A stretch of 48,179 nucleotides of DNA from Pseudomonas sp. CM27 (GCF_013179515.1 NZ_JABMCN010000006.1:1-48179), one strand, 5' to 3'; numbered from the stretch's first letter, positions 26,259-33,893 are shown. The notes: generated from the letters alone by a model not told the origin. Numbers and translations are program-made.

Positions 26259-26720
26259 TCAGCCGCTCTTCCCGCGCAACTGCCGCTTCAACACCTTCAA
26301 CGGCGGCGCGTAGAAAAAACCGAACGAAACACACCCGGTCCGCCCCTTCACCGCATGGTGCAACCGGTGCGCCCGGTGCAGGCGTTTGAGGTAACCGTTG
26401 ACCGGCCGAAACTTGCGCGGCCAGTGCCGGTGGAAGAAACCGTCGTGGGCCACCACATACAGCACCCCATACCCCGCCACACCAGCGCCCACCCACTGCA
26501 ACGGTGCATACCCCGCCTTGCCTGATGCCACCAGCGCGGTAGCGATCAGCCCCAGGGCCAGCAGATACAGGTCGTTGGTTTCGAGCATGCCCAGCTGTGG
26601 CTCATGGTGAGATCGATGCAGCCACCAGCCCCAACCATGCATGATGTATTTATGAGCCAGCGTGCCAACGCCCTCCATGGTCACCAGGGTGCCGAACAAG
26701 ATGGCGAGATTGAACAGCAT
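26259..26720 (-). CDS. CrtZ-like beta-carotene/fatty acid hydroxylase superfamily protein
   Basis: 153 aa from the ATG at 26720, which aligns by eye with the N-terminus of CrtZ proteins; an upstream in-frame start at 26783 is possible. Histidine clusters are complete: HKYIMHGWGWWLHRSHHEP near the N-terminus and HRHWPRKF, HRAHRLHH near the C-terminus, giving the non-haem diiron site of CrtZ. Four hydrophobic segments. No other carotenoid gene (crtE, B, I, Y) is in the window, so it is an orphan; it may hydroxylate another isoprenoid or lipid. Divergent from the mgtC-like gene. Confidence 0.85.
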   Translation of the reverse strand: MLFNLAILFGTLVTMEGVGTLAHKYIMHGWGWWLHRSHHEPQLGMLETNDLYLLALGLIATALVASGKAGYAPLQWVGAGVAGYGVLYVVAHDGFFHRHWPRKFRPVNGYLKRLHRAHRLHHAVKGRTGCVSFGFFYAPPLKVLKRQLRGKSG

Positions 26721-26839
26721 GGAACGGTCCAGGTGATGGCCAAGGAAAGTGCAAGGGTACCCACTGGCTGCGTTTTTTGCCATGCAGGCGTGCCGGCTGC
26801 AGGCCCTTTGCCGATGAAGCCATTGTCATCTTTTTACCC

Positions 26840-26868
26840 TTGACCTCGTCTGTCCCGGGGCGTAAGGT
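26840..26868 (+). promoter_or_regulatory. Sigma-70-type promoter for mgtC-like gene
   Basis: TTGACC at 26840-26845 and TAAGGT at 26863-26868 with 17-bp spacing, close to consensus. The GC-rich spacer contains TGTCCCGGGGCG. It is the best-looking promoter in this region. Confidence 0.6.
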
Positions 26869-26954
26869 CCGCGACGCAATTTTGCTTCCCTGAACAGGAG
26901 ACCTGCATTGGACAGTAGCCCCAGTCGCTTGCGACAGGCCCACGTGGCGCGCTA

Positions 26955-26981
26955 GCCTGGCAGTGTCCTGCACTGTCTGGC
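26955..26981 (+). promoter_or_regulatory. Leader hairpin upstream of mgtC-like gene
   Basis: Arms GCCTGGCAGTG and CACTGTCTGGC with a 5-nt loop and one mismatch. It sits in the predicted 240-nt leader. It could belong to a metal- or translation-sensing leader, but I could not match it to a named riboswitch class (M-box or yybP-ykoY cores are not evident). Confidence 0.4.
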
Positions 26982-27117
26982 CGCAATGGCAAGACGGTGG
27001 TTTCTTGTAACCCCCCTCTTCTCTTCCCCTCCCCCGTGGTCCTGCGCATTTTCTGGTTTTTCAACCGCGCCACCTGATGGCGTACGTGCGGGCATTTGCC
27101 CGTGGAAGAGGTTTGCT

Positions 27118-27831
27118 ATGGATTGGAAAGTATTTCTGCTGCGCGTCAGCATCGCCCTGATGTTGGGGGCGCTGATCGGTGCCGAGCGCCAACTGCGCCA
27201 ACGCCTGACCGGACTGCGCACCAACGCGCTGGTCAGCACCGGTGCCTGCCTGTTCGTCCTCATGACCCAGGCGGTGCCAGGCATGCTCCCTGCCGACGCC
27301 TCGCGGGTTGCCGCGTATGTGGTCTCGGGCATCGGCTTTCTGGGTGGCGGTGTGATCATGCGCGACGGCTTCAACGTACGCGGCCTGAACACCGCCGCTA
27401 CCTTGTGGTGCACGGCGGCGGTCGGCGTGCTGTGCAGCCTGGGGCTGCTGCTGGAGGCGGCACTGGGCAGCCTGGTGATTCTGTGCGCCAACATCCTGCT
27501 ACGCGACATCGCCCAGCGCCTGGACCGACAGGACGTGGTGCCGGCCAGCGAAGTGGAACAGCACTTTGAAGTGCGCATCGTCTGCCGTGCCGAGGACGAG
27601 ATCCAGGTTCGCAGCTTGATGCTGCATAGCCTGGCCGACCCTGAGCTGCGCCTGCAGTCGCTGCAAAGCGAAGACCTGGACAACCCGGCCCGCCTGGAAG
27701 TGCGCGCCGAGCTGCTGGGCACGGCGCAGGCACCGGGGCAACTGGAGCGGTTGGTCAGCCGGGTCAGCCTGGAGAAAGGTGTAAGCTCGGTGCGCTGGCA
27801 GCTGCAGCCACAGGTACTGGCAGCCGATTGA
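27118..27831 (+). CDS. MgtC/SapB family inner-membrane protein
   Basis: 237 aa with GGAAGAGG before the ATG. The N-terminal half is the MgtC membrane domain: LMLGALIGAERQLRQRLTG (the conserved GxERQ region), GLRTNALVSTGACLFV, VVSGIGFLGGGVIM and GLNTAATLWCTAAVG, with four to five TM helices. The C-terminal half (about 150-237) is a soluble ACT-like domain, as in the long MgtC form. The family supports growth under low Mg2+ and, in pathogens, modulates the F-ATPase. In soil pseudomonads the role is unproven. A long leader precedes it. Confidence 0.93.
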   Translation: MDWKVFLLRVSIALMLGALIGAERQLRQRLTGLRTNALVSTGACLFVLMTQAVPGMLPADASRVAAYVVSGIGFLGGGVIMRDGFNVRGLNTAATLWCTAAVGVLCSLGLLLEAALGSLVILCANILLRDIAQRLDRQDVVPASEVEQHFEVRIVCRAEDEIQVRSLMLHSLADPELRLQSLQSEDLDNPARLEVRAELLGTAQAPGQLERLVSRVSLEKGVSSVRWQLQPQVLAAD

Positions 27832-28001
27832 AACAACAGGACAGACGCATGCGCATTGGCCCTACCGTTGTGCACGACATCCAGTGGCTGCCCGGCATCA
27901 AGCGTTCGACAAGGATCTGGGTTGGCGGTTGTGCGGGGTTTTGCGCAACGAGCGGGACCAGCGGGCGCTGCGCCATGCGTCTTCAACTGGGGCTTCCTGC
28001 C
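27832..28001. other. Intergenic stretch, no feature seen
   Basis: 170 bp between the convergent mgtC-like and cyclase genes. I see no hairpin with T-tract and no supported small gene. Confidence 0.5.
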
Positions 28002-29570
28002 TTAGGGCGCTACGCCAACCCCTGCATTTGCCGCTACGCAAAATCCATCCCGGCCCTGCCGCTTGGCCTGGTACAACGCGCCGTCGGCGGCCGCCATCAG
28101 CCTCTCGGCCGTCACCCCTTCCCGCGCCAGATCACCGACCGCAATCCCGGCACTGAACGACACGCGCCCCAGCGGGCTCCCGCCGTGCTCGAGCAACTGG
28201 CGCCGCAGCAATTGCTGCACTTCCACTACCAGCACCTCTGCCCCGTGTGTATCGGTATCGGGCAACAGTAGCGTGAACTCCTCTCCGCCATAGCGCACTG
28301 CCAGGTCTGCTGGCCGCTTCAGGGCCTGTTGCAAGACTTCAGCGAAGCGCCGCAGGCACTGGTCGCCCGCAGGATGCCCGTAAAGGTCGTTGTAGGCCTT
28401 GAAGTAATCCAGATCGAGCATCACCAATGCCACCGGGTAGCCCTGTCGCCGCGCACGCTTCAATTCTGCCTCGAACACCGCATCCAGGCGACGACGGTTT
28501 CCCAACCCGGTCAGGCTGTCGGTCAAGGCCAGCGCCTTCAGCGTCTGGTGCGCCTGGTGCAGCGCCCGCTCGATGGTTATTCGTTCGCGTAACTGGCGCA
28601 GCACCACCCCAGCAAATGCTGCCAGACCCAGCAACAAGAACAACAACACCGCCAGCGACTTGATGGCATCGTGGCGCCAGGGCGCGACGATGGATTCACG
28701 CGACAAGCCCGCTTCAACCACCAGCGGATAACTCGACAGCGCGCGGTAGGCGTATAGCCGAGCCGTCCCGTCTACCACCGCTACTGCCTCTGCTACCCCC
28801 TCCGCAGCGTAAGGCAAGTGGTTACGGAAGATCTCGCTGTTGGCCAGGCTTCGGCCTACCGCCGGCTCGACGAACGGGCGCCGCACCAGGATGGTCCCGT
28901 CACGCTTGGCCAGTACCAGCGCGCCGCGCTCGTCAATCTTGAAGTCGCCGTAATACTTCACGAACCATTGCACTTTGATGGTGCCCAGCAGGACGCCAGC
29001 GAAGCTGCCGTCGGGGTACTCCAGGCGCCTGGAAATGGGAATGATCAGGTCGCCCGTCGAGCGGCTGCGCACCACCGAACCGACCCGCACACCGCGGTCG
29101 GCATGGTCACGGTGATAGACAAAATAATCCCGGTCGGCATTGTTGGCATTGGCGGGGATAAGCGCCTGATCGGTAACGATCCAGTGGCCATCCGGGCCAT
29201 ACACGAACAGCCCGTGCAACTGCGGCATGATGCTTTTCTGCTTGGCCAGCAGTGCATGCAGCCGGGGCCGGTTGATGTGGTCGAAACCGTCGCCTTCAAG
29301 GCGCTCGGCCAACGTAGCGGTGATGGCGTCGACCTGGCGGATGGCGTCTTCGGCATGCTGGGCCGTGGCCCGGGCCAGGTTGGTGACGATGTTCTCGGCA
29401 TTGCTGAAGGCGTGCCGGTAGTCGCGCCAGATACGCCAGCCTTCCACCAGGGCGAAGGCCAGCATCACCACCAGCATGAATGCCAATACCAGGCGGAACA
29501 ACGCCACAGCGCGCCCCTCGCCGGCTACCGCGATAAGCCCGTCATCATCCTGTTTCCTGGCTGCGCACAT
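28002..29570 (-). CDS. CACHE-domain diguanylate cyclase
   Basis: 522 aa. TM1 at about 24-46, a periplasmic double-CACHE-like sensor to about residue 305 (YFVYHRDHADRGVRVG and RSRSTGDLIIPISRR are typical dCACHE_1 strands), TM2 at about 310-330, then a GGDEF domain (DSLTGLGNRRRLDAVFE, LDLDYFKAYND, GGEEF active site, AADGALYQAKRQGRD). An RxxD inhibitory site (RPAD) lies five residues before GGEEF, so product inhibition by c-di-GMP is expected. Likely makes c-di-GMP in response to a small periplasmic ligand such as an organic acid or amino acid. Confidence 0.94.
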   Translation of the reverse strand: MCAARKQDDDGLIAVAGEGRAVALFRLVLAFMLVVMLAFALVEGWRIWRDYRHAFSNAENIVTNLARATAQHAEDAIRQVDAITATLAERLEGDGFDHINRPRLHALLAKQKSIMPQLHGLFVYGPDGHWIVTDQALIPANANNADRDYFVYHRDHADRGVRVGSVVRSRSTGDLIIPISRRLEYPDGSFAGVLLGTIKVQWFVKYYGDFKIDERGALVLAKRDGTILVRRPFVEPAVGRSLANSEIFRNHLPYAAEGVAEAVAVVDGTARLYAYRALSSYPLVVEAGLSRESIVAPWRHDAIKSLAVLLFLLLGLAAFAGVVLRQLRERITIERALHQAHQTLKALALTDSLTGLGNRRRLDAVFEAELKRARRQGYPVALVMLDLDYFKAYNDLYGHPAGDQCLRRFAEVLQQALKRPADLAVRYGGEEFTLLLPDTDTHGAEVLVVEVQQLLRRQLLEHGGSPLGRVSFSAGIAVGDLAREGVTAERLMAAADGALYQAKRQGRDGFCVAANAGVGVAP

Positions 29571-29723
29571 TCAAATCCCTAGCCATACGGCATTTTGCCG
29601 CCTTTCACTATAGTTCAGGGCCGCCGGAGCGAAACCCGTCGCGAAAAAGATTAAACCTTTGCCTCCCCCGCACCCTCAACCGTACGCGACACTGACGTCG
29701 CGCCACGGTTTAAGGAGTGAAGC

Positions 29724-30224
29724 ATGAGCAGTCTCTTCATCAAGCGCGTTGGTTTGTCCATGGTATTGGGCCTGGCATCGGTCCAGGCGATGGCAGCCAG
29801 TTCAGATGATTTTGTCGACGCGGCCACCGAAGCTGGCATTGCCGAGGTGGTAACCGGCAAGCTGGCCCTGGAAAAAAGCCAGGACGCCGAGATCAAGACA
29901 TTCGCCCAGCAGATGGTCACCGACCACACCCAGGCCAACCAGAAACTCGGCGACATTGCCCGCAAGCTGGATATCTCAGTGCCCGATGAGGCGGCCATGA
30001 CCGACAAGGTCAAGAAAATGATCCTGGAGTGGCGCGACGAGTCGTTCGACAAGTCTTACGTCAACAACCAGGTCGACGCCCACGAAAAAGCAGTGGAGCT
30101 GTTCAAGAAAGAAGCTGCTTCGTCCGACAAGGCGGAGCTGAAGGCCTTCGCCAGCGAGACCCTGCCGAAACTCGAAAAGCACCTGGAACACGCCAAAGCG
30201 CTTCAGACCAAGCACGGCAAGTGA
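29724..30224 (+). CDS. DUF4142 exported protein
   Basis: 166 aa; AAGGAG precedes the ATG. Signal peptide MSSLFIKRVGLSMVLGLASVQAMA. The mature part is all-helical, with AGIAEVVTGKLALEKSQDAEIKTFAQ and MVTDHTQANQKL, the ferritin-like DUF4142 signature (residues 28-165). The family is periplasmic and often stress induced; no enzymatic role is established. It is followed 8 bp later by a small protein. A small inverted repeat (GCGAC-actgac-GTCGC, 29686-29701) lies just upstream of the ribosome site. Confidence 0.9.
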   Translation: MSSLFIKRVGLSMVLGLASVQAMAASSDDFVDAATEAGIAEVVTGKLALEKSQDAEIKTFAQQMVTDHTQANQKLGDIARKLDISVPDEAAMTDKVKKMILEWRDESFDKSYVNNQVDAHEKAVELFKKEAASSDKAELKAFASETLPKLEKHLEHAKALQTKHGK

Positions 30225-30232
30225 GGCCCAGC

Positions 30233-30484
30233 ATGACTAATGATGCATTGAAAACCGAAGTACTGACCCGCCTGTTACATGCGCACCCCCAAGGGCTGGG
30301 CAAGGAAGTGCTGGATAACTACCGCGGCGAGAAGGCCGTGGCCGGCATGCTCAAGACGTTGCAGGAGGCGGGTTTGATTCATGATGGCAGCGTGACGGTG
30401 GGCAATGACCACCAGATCAGCGTGAGCTATCCGATCAAGTTGTCTGCTGCGGGTGTCGAGGCAGCCAGACAGGCCGAGGCCTGA
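30233..30484 (+). CDS. Small protein of unknown function, possibly winged-helix
   Basis: 83 aa; GAGG lies 7-10 nt before the ATG and the gene begins 8 bp after the DUF4142 stop, so the two are co-transcribed. Composition is mixed and soluble. The pattern of three helices (LKTEVLTRLLHA, GKEVLDNYRG, VAGMLKTLQEAGLI) followed by a strand-turn-strand (GSVTVGNDHQISVSYPIKLS) resembles a winged helix, but basic residues in the expected recognition helix are few. No family recognised. Confidence 0.7.
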   Translation: MTNDALKTEVLTRLLHAHPQGLGKEVLDNYRGEKAVAGMLKTLQEAGLIHDGSVTVGNDHQISVSYPIKLSAAGVEAARQAEA

Positions 30485-30516
30485 CAATACTGGGGGCACA
30501 CCGCTAGTCAGGCAAA

Positions 30517-30541
30517 TCAGGGGCCGCTTTGCGGTCCCTGA
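30517..30541. terminator. Hairpin terminator between convergent genes
   Basis: TCAGGGGCCGC - TTT - GCGGTCCCTGA, an 11-bp stem with one G-T pair, 32 bp after the 83-aa gene. No T-tract follows on the plus strand. It probably ends both convergent transcripts. Confidence 0.65.
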
Positions 30542-30563
30542 TGACGTCGAGTGACGCTAGCCT

Positions 30564-30728
30564 TCACTGTTTCTTTTCCACATCCCTTGGCGGTTTGGCC
30601 GGCCCTTGCGGGTCGACCTGCGGGTCATCGGCATCCGGCGAATCGGGGTCGAACCCCAGGTCATTCGGCTTATCTGACTGTTCGGACGAGTGAGGTCCTT
30701 CTTTGTTCGGCGCTTTAGATTCAGGCAT
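30564..30728 (-). CDS. Small acidic Pro-rich protein of unknown function
   Basis: 54 aa from the ATG at 30728, with GGGAGA upstream. Highly hydrophilic and disordered (LGFDPDSPDADDPQVDPQGP), without Cys or aromatic residues except one Phe. Similar small 'PESKAPN' type proteins occur in pseudomonads without assigned roles. It lies 53 bp downstream of the KfrA-like gene on the same strand. Confidence 0.6.
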   Translation of the reverse strand: MPESKAPNKEGPHSSEQSDKPNDLGFDPDSPDADDPQVDPQGPAKPPRDVEKKQ

Positions 30729-30781
30729 GGCTATCTCCCGTGAGTGTCCATAGAAGAAAGCAGCCGTCCGCGAAAGTTTGA

Positions 30782-31768
30782 TTAATCTGCAACCGCAGGC
30801 AGTTGCGCCCTGCACTGCGCAAGGGCCTCGTCCCGCTCCCTCAGGTGCTCCTCCAGCCGCTGCAACTGGCGAGCCTGTTCGGCGCAAAGGTCGCGCCTGT
30901 CCTGCAGGCTTTGGGTCTGCACATCCAGCTGCCGGCGCATTTCGTCGCTGGCGCCCTGGGCCTGGGCGAGCATCGTGCGCAACCCCTGTATTTGTGCGTC
31001 GCGCTGCTCTAGCAGCTGGTCTTGCGCCCGGCACTCATTGGCGGCCTGGCGGTGTTCGCCCAGCAAGCGCTCGTTGTCGCGGTGAAGGCGGGTCAGCTCG
31101 TCCTGCTTGACGATCATGCCCTGTTGCAACTGGCGTAGTTCCAGCTGCAACTGCTGCAGCTGCGCTTCGTGGCGGCGCTGCTCCTGATCGCGCTGTTCAC
31201 GGCTGGCCGTGCGGTAGTGCTCCAGCGCATCGCGGGCATGGCGGTGCTTGTCCTCCAGCGATTTGACCTGCTCGTCCTTGTCGGCCAGGCGCACCTGCAT
31301 TTCACCCAGCGACTGATTGAGGCTGGCGCTGCGCAGTTGTTCGGCCTGCAGCGTGCTCTGGGTGGACAGCAGCTTTTGCGACTCGGCTGCCAGCGCAGTC
31401 ACGTCGATCTGGTGCTGCTGATGGGCTGCAGCCAGCGCCTGTTGCGCGATCGCAAGCTGCGCTTCGAGTTGTTCGCGCTGCTCGGTGAATGTGCTTTCGG
31501 CTTGCTCGATCCTGAGGTCCGCCTCGTCCTGCAGCTGCGTGGCCAGTTGGCCGACCAGGCGGCTGAGCACTTCGCTCAGCGCTACGCCCCCTTCCGACGC
31601 CACCGGCTGCTGGCCGTTCAGTTCCTTCAAATAGCGATGAATCGTGGTCTTCGACCCGGTATTGCCCAGCTCTATACGTATGGCGTCGATGCTGGGGTTT
31701 TCGCCCCGGGCAATCAGTGCCTGACGTGCCTGCTGCACTACGACCTTGTTGATACCGCCCCGGGCCAT
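30782..31768 (-). CDS. KfrA-like DNA-binding coiled-coil protein
   Basis: 328 aa. The N-terminal 60 residues (MARGGINKVVVQQARQALIA, IRIELGNTGSKTTIHRYLKEL) are the KfrA-type helix-turn-helix domain; the rest, residues 75-325, is an almost unbroken coiled coil rich in Gln, Leu, Glu and Arg. Plasmid KfrA binds its own promoter and forms filaments that help partitioning. This copy is chromosomal, with no plasmid backbone genes nearby. Its promoter side contains the palindrome at 31804-31815, a good autoregulatory site. Base composition of the promoter is clearly richer in A+T than its surroundings. Confidence 0.87.
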   Translation of the reverse strand: MARGGINKVVVQQARQALIARGENPSIDAIRIELGNTGSKTTIHRYLKELNGQQPVASEGGVALSEVLSRLVGQLATQLQDEADLRIEQAESTFTEQREQLEAQLAIAQQALAAAHQQHQIDVTALAAESQKLLSTQSTLQAEQLRSASLNQSLGEMQVRLADKDEQVKSLEDKHRHARDALEHYRTASREQRDQEQRRHEAQLQQLQLELRQLQQGMIVKQDELTRLHRDNERLLGEHRQAANECRAQDQLLEQRDAQIQGLRTMLAQAQGASDEMRRQLDVQTQSLQDRRDLCAEQARQLQRLEEHLRERDEALAQCRAQLPAVAD

Positions 31769-31803
31769 GCTTGCTCCTACGATTTTGTACTGTGTTATGT
31801 ACC

Positions 31804-31815
31804 ATGTAATTACAT
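31804..31815. promoter_or_regulatory. Perfect palindrome upstream of KfrA-like gene
   Basis: ATGTAATTACAT, 12 bp, 36 bp upstream of the KfrA-like start, flanked by partly related sequence (TATGTACC before, ACATACCA after). Likely operator for autoregulation, as in plasmid kfrA. Confidence 0.55.
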
Positions 31816-32054
31816 ACCAATTATGACGATAGTTGGGCTGCCCCGCAATGCTCTATTAAGGTGGAATAATCACGGCTTATCGCATGTTATGTGAAATTTC
31901 AGGCGTTTTTACGACGCAGCCGTACACACGTGCGCATCGCTAACGCATTCCAGCACCAGCCGGTGACGGGTTCGTGATCGAAGAAATGGGGAGGACGCAA
32001 CGGCGCCAACGAGAGCGGAGATCGGCCTCAGCTAACGGAGGAGTATCGAAGGTG

Positions 32055-32106
32055 CCGCTGCTATTGCAGCAGCGGGGTGTTGCGGTGATCGTGTGCCGCC
32101 GCAACA
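32055..32106. other. Two tandem hairpins in non-coding DNA
   Basis: Hairpin 1: CCGCTGCT (32055-32062) with AGCAGCGG (32068-32075), 5-nt loop. Hairpin 2: TGTTGCGG (32078-32085) with CCGCAACA (32099-32106), 13-nt loop. Both are perfect and only 2 nt apart. They could be part of a small RNA or a terminator; TTTTTG follows at 32120 on the plus strand. Confidence 0.4.
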
Positions 32107-32165
32107 TCTTGCAGGGAAGTTTTTGAAGGCCATTCAGCCCTGATGCCAGTCAGTCAAGGCTAATG

Positions 32166-32486
32166 GGGCTGCTGTGCAGCCCATCGCCGGCAAGCCAGCT
32201 CCCACCCCGACCGCATCGCATTCAAACCATGCGTCGTACCTGTGGGAGCCAAGCTTGCTGGATGCCTGCTCCATCCGACCGCATCGCATTCAAACCATGC
32301 GCCGTACCTGTGGGAGCCAAGCTTGCTGGATGCCTTCTCCATCCGACCGCATCGCATTCAAACCATGCGCCGTACCTGTGGGAGCCAAGCTTGCTGGATG
32401 CCTGCTCCATCCGACCGCATCGCATTCAAGCCATGCGCCGTACTTGTGGGAGCCTGGCTTGCCGGCGATGGGCCGCCGAGCGGCCC
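32166..32486. repeat. Inverted-repeat element containing four 68-bp tandem repeats
   Basis: Outer hairpins GGGCTGC/GCAGCCC (32166-32182) and GGGCCGC/GCGGCCC (32470-32486) flank inverted arms at 32181-32205 and 32446-32471 (CCATCGCCGGCAAGCC and its reverse GGCTTGCCGGCGATGG). Inside, a 68-bp unit starting CGACCGCATCGCATTC repeats at 32208, 32276, 32344 and 32412, nearly identical. Each unit ends in TGTGGGAGCCAAGCTTGCTGG, a degenerate copy of the right arm, a common pseudomonad intergenic repeat. Confidence 0.85.
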
Positions 32487-32528
32487 CAATTGCTTAACTG
32501 ACTGGCATTCAGCTGTGCCCTGCCAACT

Positions 32529-33770
32529 TTAGAGCAACCGTTGCACCTGCGCCGGGGTGCGCCGCATCAGTACCTTGCCATGGCGCACCGACACCAGCGC
32601 ATGCCCCTGGCTGCGCACCATCTCGTAATCGTCTGGGGCCGACAGCAGCAACAGGTTCGCCGGCCGCCCGACCTCGATGCCGTAGCGCTCGCCCAGGTTC
32701 AGGGTGCGGGCGCTGTTGTCGGTAATCAGATCCAGGCAGCGCTGCAGGTCGTCGTAGCCGAGCATGTGGCAGATATGCAGCCCAGCCTCGAGTATGCGCA
32801 GGATGTTGCCGTTGCCCAGCGGGTACCACGGGTCGACGATGGAGTCCTGACCAAAGCACACGTTCATGCCGGCACGATCGATCTCGGCCACGCGGGTGAC
32901 ACCGCGTCGTTTAGGGTAGTTGTCGAAGCGCCCTTGCAGGTGAATGCTCTCGGTCGGGCACGACACGAAGTTGATGCCCGACAGCTTGAGCAGGCGGAAC
33001 AGCTTGTAGCAGTAGGCATTGTCATACGAGCCCATGGCCACGGTATGGCTGGCCGTTACCCTGCTGCCCATGTCGCGTACCCGGGCTTCTTCGGCCAGCA
33101 CTTCGAGAAATCGCGATTGCGGGTCGTCGGTTTCGTCGCAGTGCACATCCACCAGGCAGCCGCTGCGCTCGGCCAGGTCCATCAGGAACTTCACCGACGA
33201 CACGCCCTGGTCGCGGGTGTTTTCGAAATGCGGAATACCACCGACGACGTCGGCGCCAATCGCCACCGCTTCGGTCATCAGCGCCCGGCCGTTGGCATAC
33301 GACTCGATACCCTCCTGCGGGAAGGCAACGATCTGCAGGTCGACAAGCTCGCGCACTTCGTCACGCACCTCGACCATGGCCTTGAGCGCGGTGAGCGCGG
33401 GGTCGGTGACATCGACATGCGTGCGCACATGCTGGATGCCGTGGTCCACGAGCATGCCGATGGTTTTTTTCGCGCGGGTCTTGATGTCATCGTGGGTGGT
33501 GATTGCCTTGCGCTCGGCCCAGCATTCGATGCCTTCGAACAGGGTGCCGCTCATGTTCCACCTTGGTTCGCCGGCAGTAAGCGTGGCGTCCAGGTGGATA
33601 TGCGGTTCGATGAAAGGCGCCACCACCAGGTTTTGCCCAGCGTCCAGGTCATCGGCGGCGCGTGGTGTCACCGGCTCGGGCTGGGGCACGATGGCGGCGA
33701 CGCGCTCGGCGTTCAGTTCGATGCGGAACAGGCCGGGTTTGCCGCGCAGTCGGGCGTTGAGGATGTTCAT
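32529..33770 (-). CDS. codA: Cytosine deaminase
   Basis: 413 aa from the ATG at 33770 with AAGGAGA upstream. Amidohydrolase fold with CodA-type metal ligands: EPHIHLD (His57, His59), VDVHCDETDDP (His and catalytic Glu), TASHTVAMGSYDN (His) and FGQDSIVDPWYPLG (Asp). It converts cytosine to uracil, or related aminopyrimidines such as isoguanine or 5-methylcytosine in some members. No codB permease is adjacent. The two tenA genes lie upstream on the same strand, but a 124-bp gap with a dispersed repeat separates them, so co-transcription is uncertain. Confidence 0.92.
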   Translation of the reverse strand: MNILNARLRGKPGLFRIELNAERVAAIVPQPEPVTPRAADDLDAGQNLVVAPFIEPHIHLDATLTAGEPRWNMSGTLFEGIECWAERKAITTHDDIKTRAKKTIGMLVDHGIQHVRTHVDVTDPALTALKAMVEVRDEVRELVDLQIVAFPQEGIESYANGRALMTEAVAIGADVVGGIPHFENTRDQGVSSVKFLMDLAERSGCLVDVHCDETDDPQSRFLEVLAEEARVRDMGSRVTASHTVAMGSYDNAYCYKLFRLLKLSGINFVSCPTESIHLQGRFDNYPKRRGVTRVAEIDRAGMNVCFGQDSIVDPWYPLGNGNILRILEAGLHICHMLGYDDLQRCLDLITDNSARTLNLGERYGIEVGRPANLLLLSAPDDYEMVRSQGHALVSVRHGKVLMRRTPAQVQRLL

Positions 33771-33837
33771 CGAGGATCTCCTTGGGCTTTGCATTGCTCA
33801 CACATCATAGCGGTTCGAGCCCTTTGATTTGGGAGAT

Positions 33838-33893
33838 TTGCATCAGGGCTGACAGGCGCTGAAAATCCTGGGGCAAACACCTCTCAGCCCCCA
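33838..33893. repeat. Dispersed intergenic repeat lacking the REP core
   Basis: TTGCATCAGGGCTGACAGG followed directly by CGCTG...GGGGCAAACACCTCTCAGCCCC. These are the left and right flanks seen around the REPs at 8541 and 26054, joined with no REP between them. Confidence 0.6.

Larger units (their letters stand above)
26721..27117. other. Divergent intergenic region and long mgtC-side leader
   Basis: Contains no convincing gene. On the plus strand a sigma-70-type promoter TTGACC (26840-26845), 17 bp, TAAGGT (26863-26868) predicts transcription from about 26875 and so a leader of roughly 240 nt before the mgtC-like ATG. Within it lie a strong hairpin (26955-26981) and a pyrimidine-rich tract (27008-27040). 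No promoter was confidently placed for the minus-strand crtZ-like gene. Confidence 0.55.
31769..32528. other. 760-bp intergenic region: AT-rich promoter, hairpins and tandem repeats
   Basis: From left to right: AT-rich promoter/operator of the KfrA-like gene (31769-31880); 150 bp with no clear feature but several GGA-containing purine runs (GGGGAGGA near 31989, ACGGAGGAG near 32035); two consecutive hairpins (32055-32106); and the repeat array (32166-32486). Predicted reading frames across the array are artefacts of the 68-bp period. Confidence 0.7.

Noticed and set aside
26834..27073. 79-codon minus-strand frame in the mgtC leader region
   Set aside because: No ribosome site of note, basic low-complexity translation, and it overlaps the predicted promoter and leader.
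26861..27117. M-box or yybP-ykoY riboswitch ahead of the mgtC-like gene
   Set aside because: The conserved cores of these classes could not be found; only a generic hairpin is supported.
27828..28271. 147-codon plus-strand frame starting at the end of the mgtC-like gene
   Set aside because: Runs into the antisense of the GGDEF domain and has no recognisable features.
32160..32490. CRISPR array
   Set aside because: Units of 68 bp repeat nearly in full, without short conserved repeats separated by unique spacers, and no cas genes are present.
32163..32532. Several overlapping open frames in the tandem repeat region, both strands
   Set aside because: The 68-bp period is not a multiple of three, so each frame reads different phases of the same repeat; this is non-coding.
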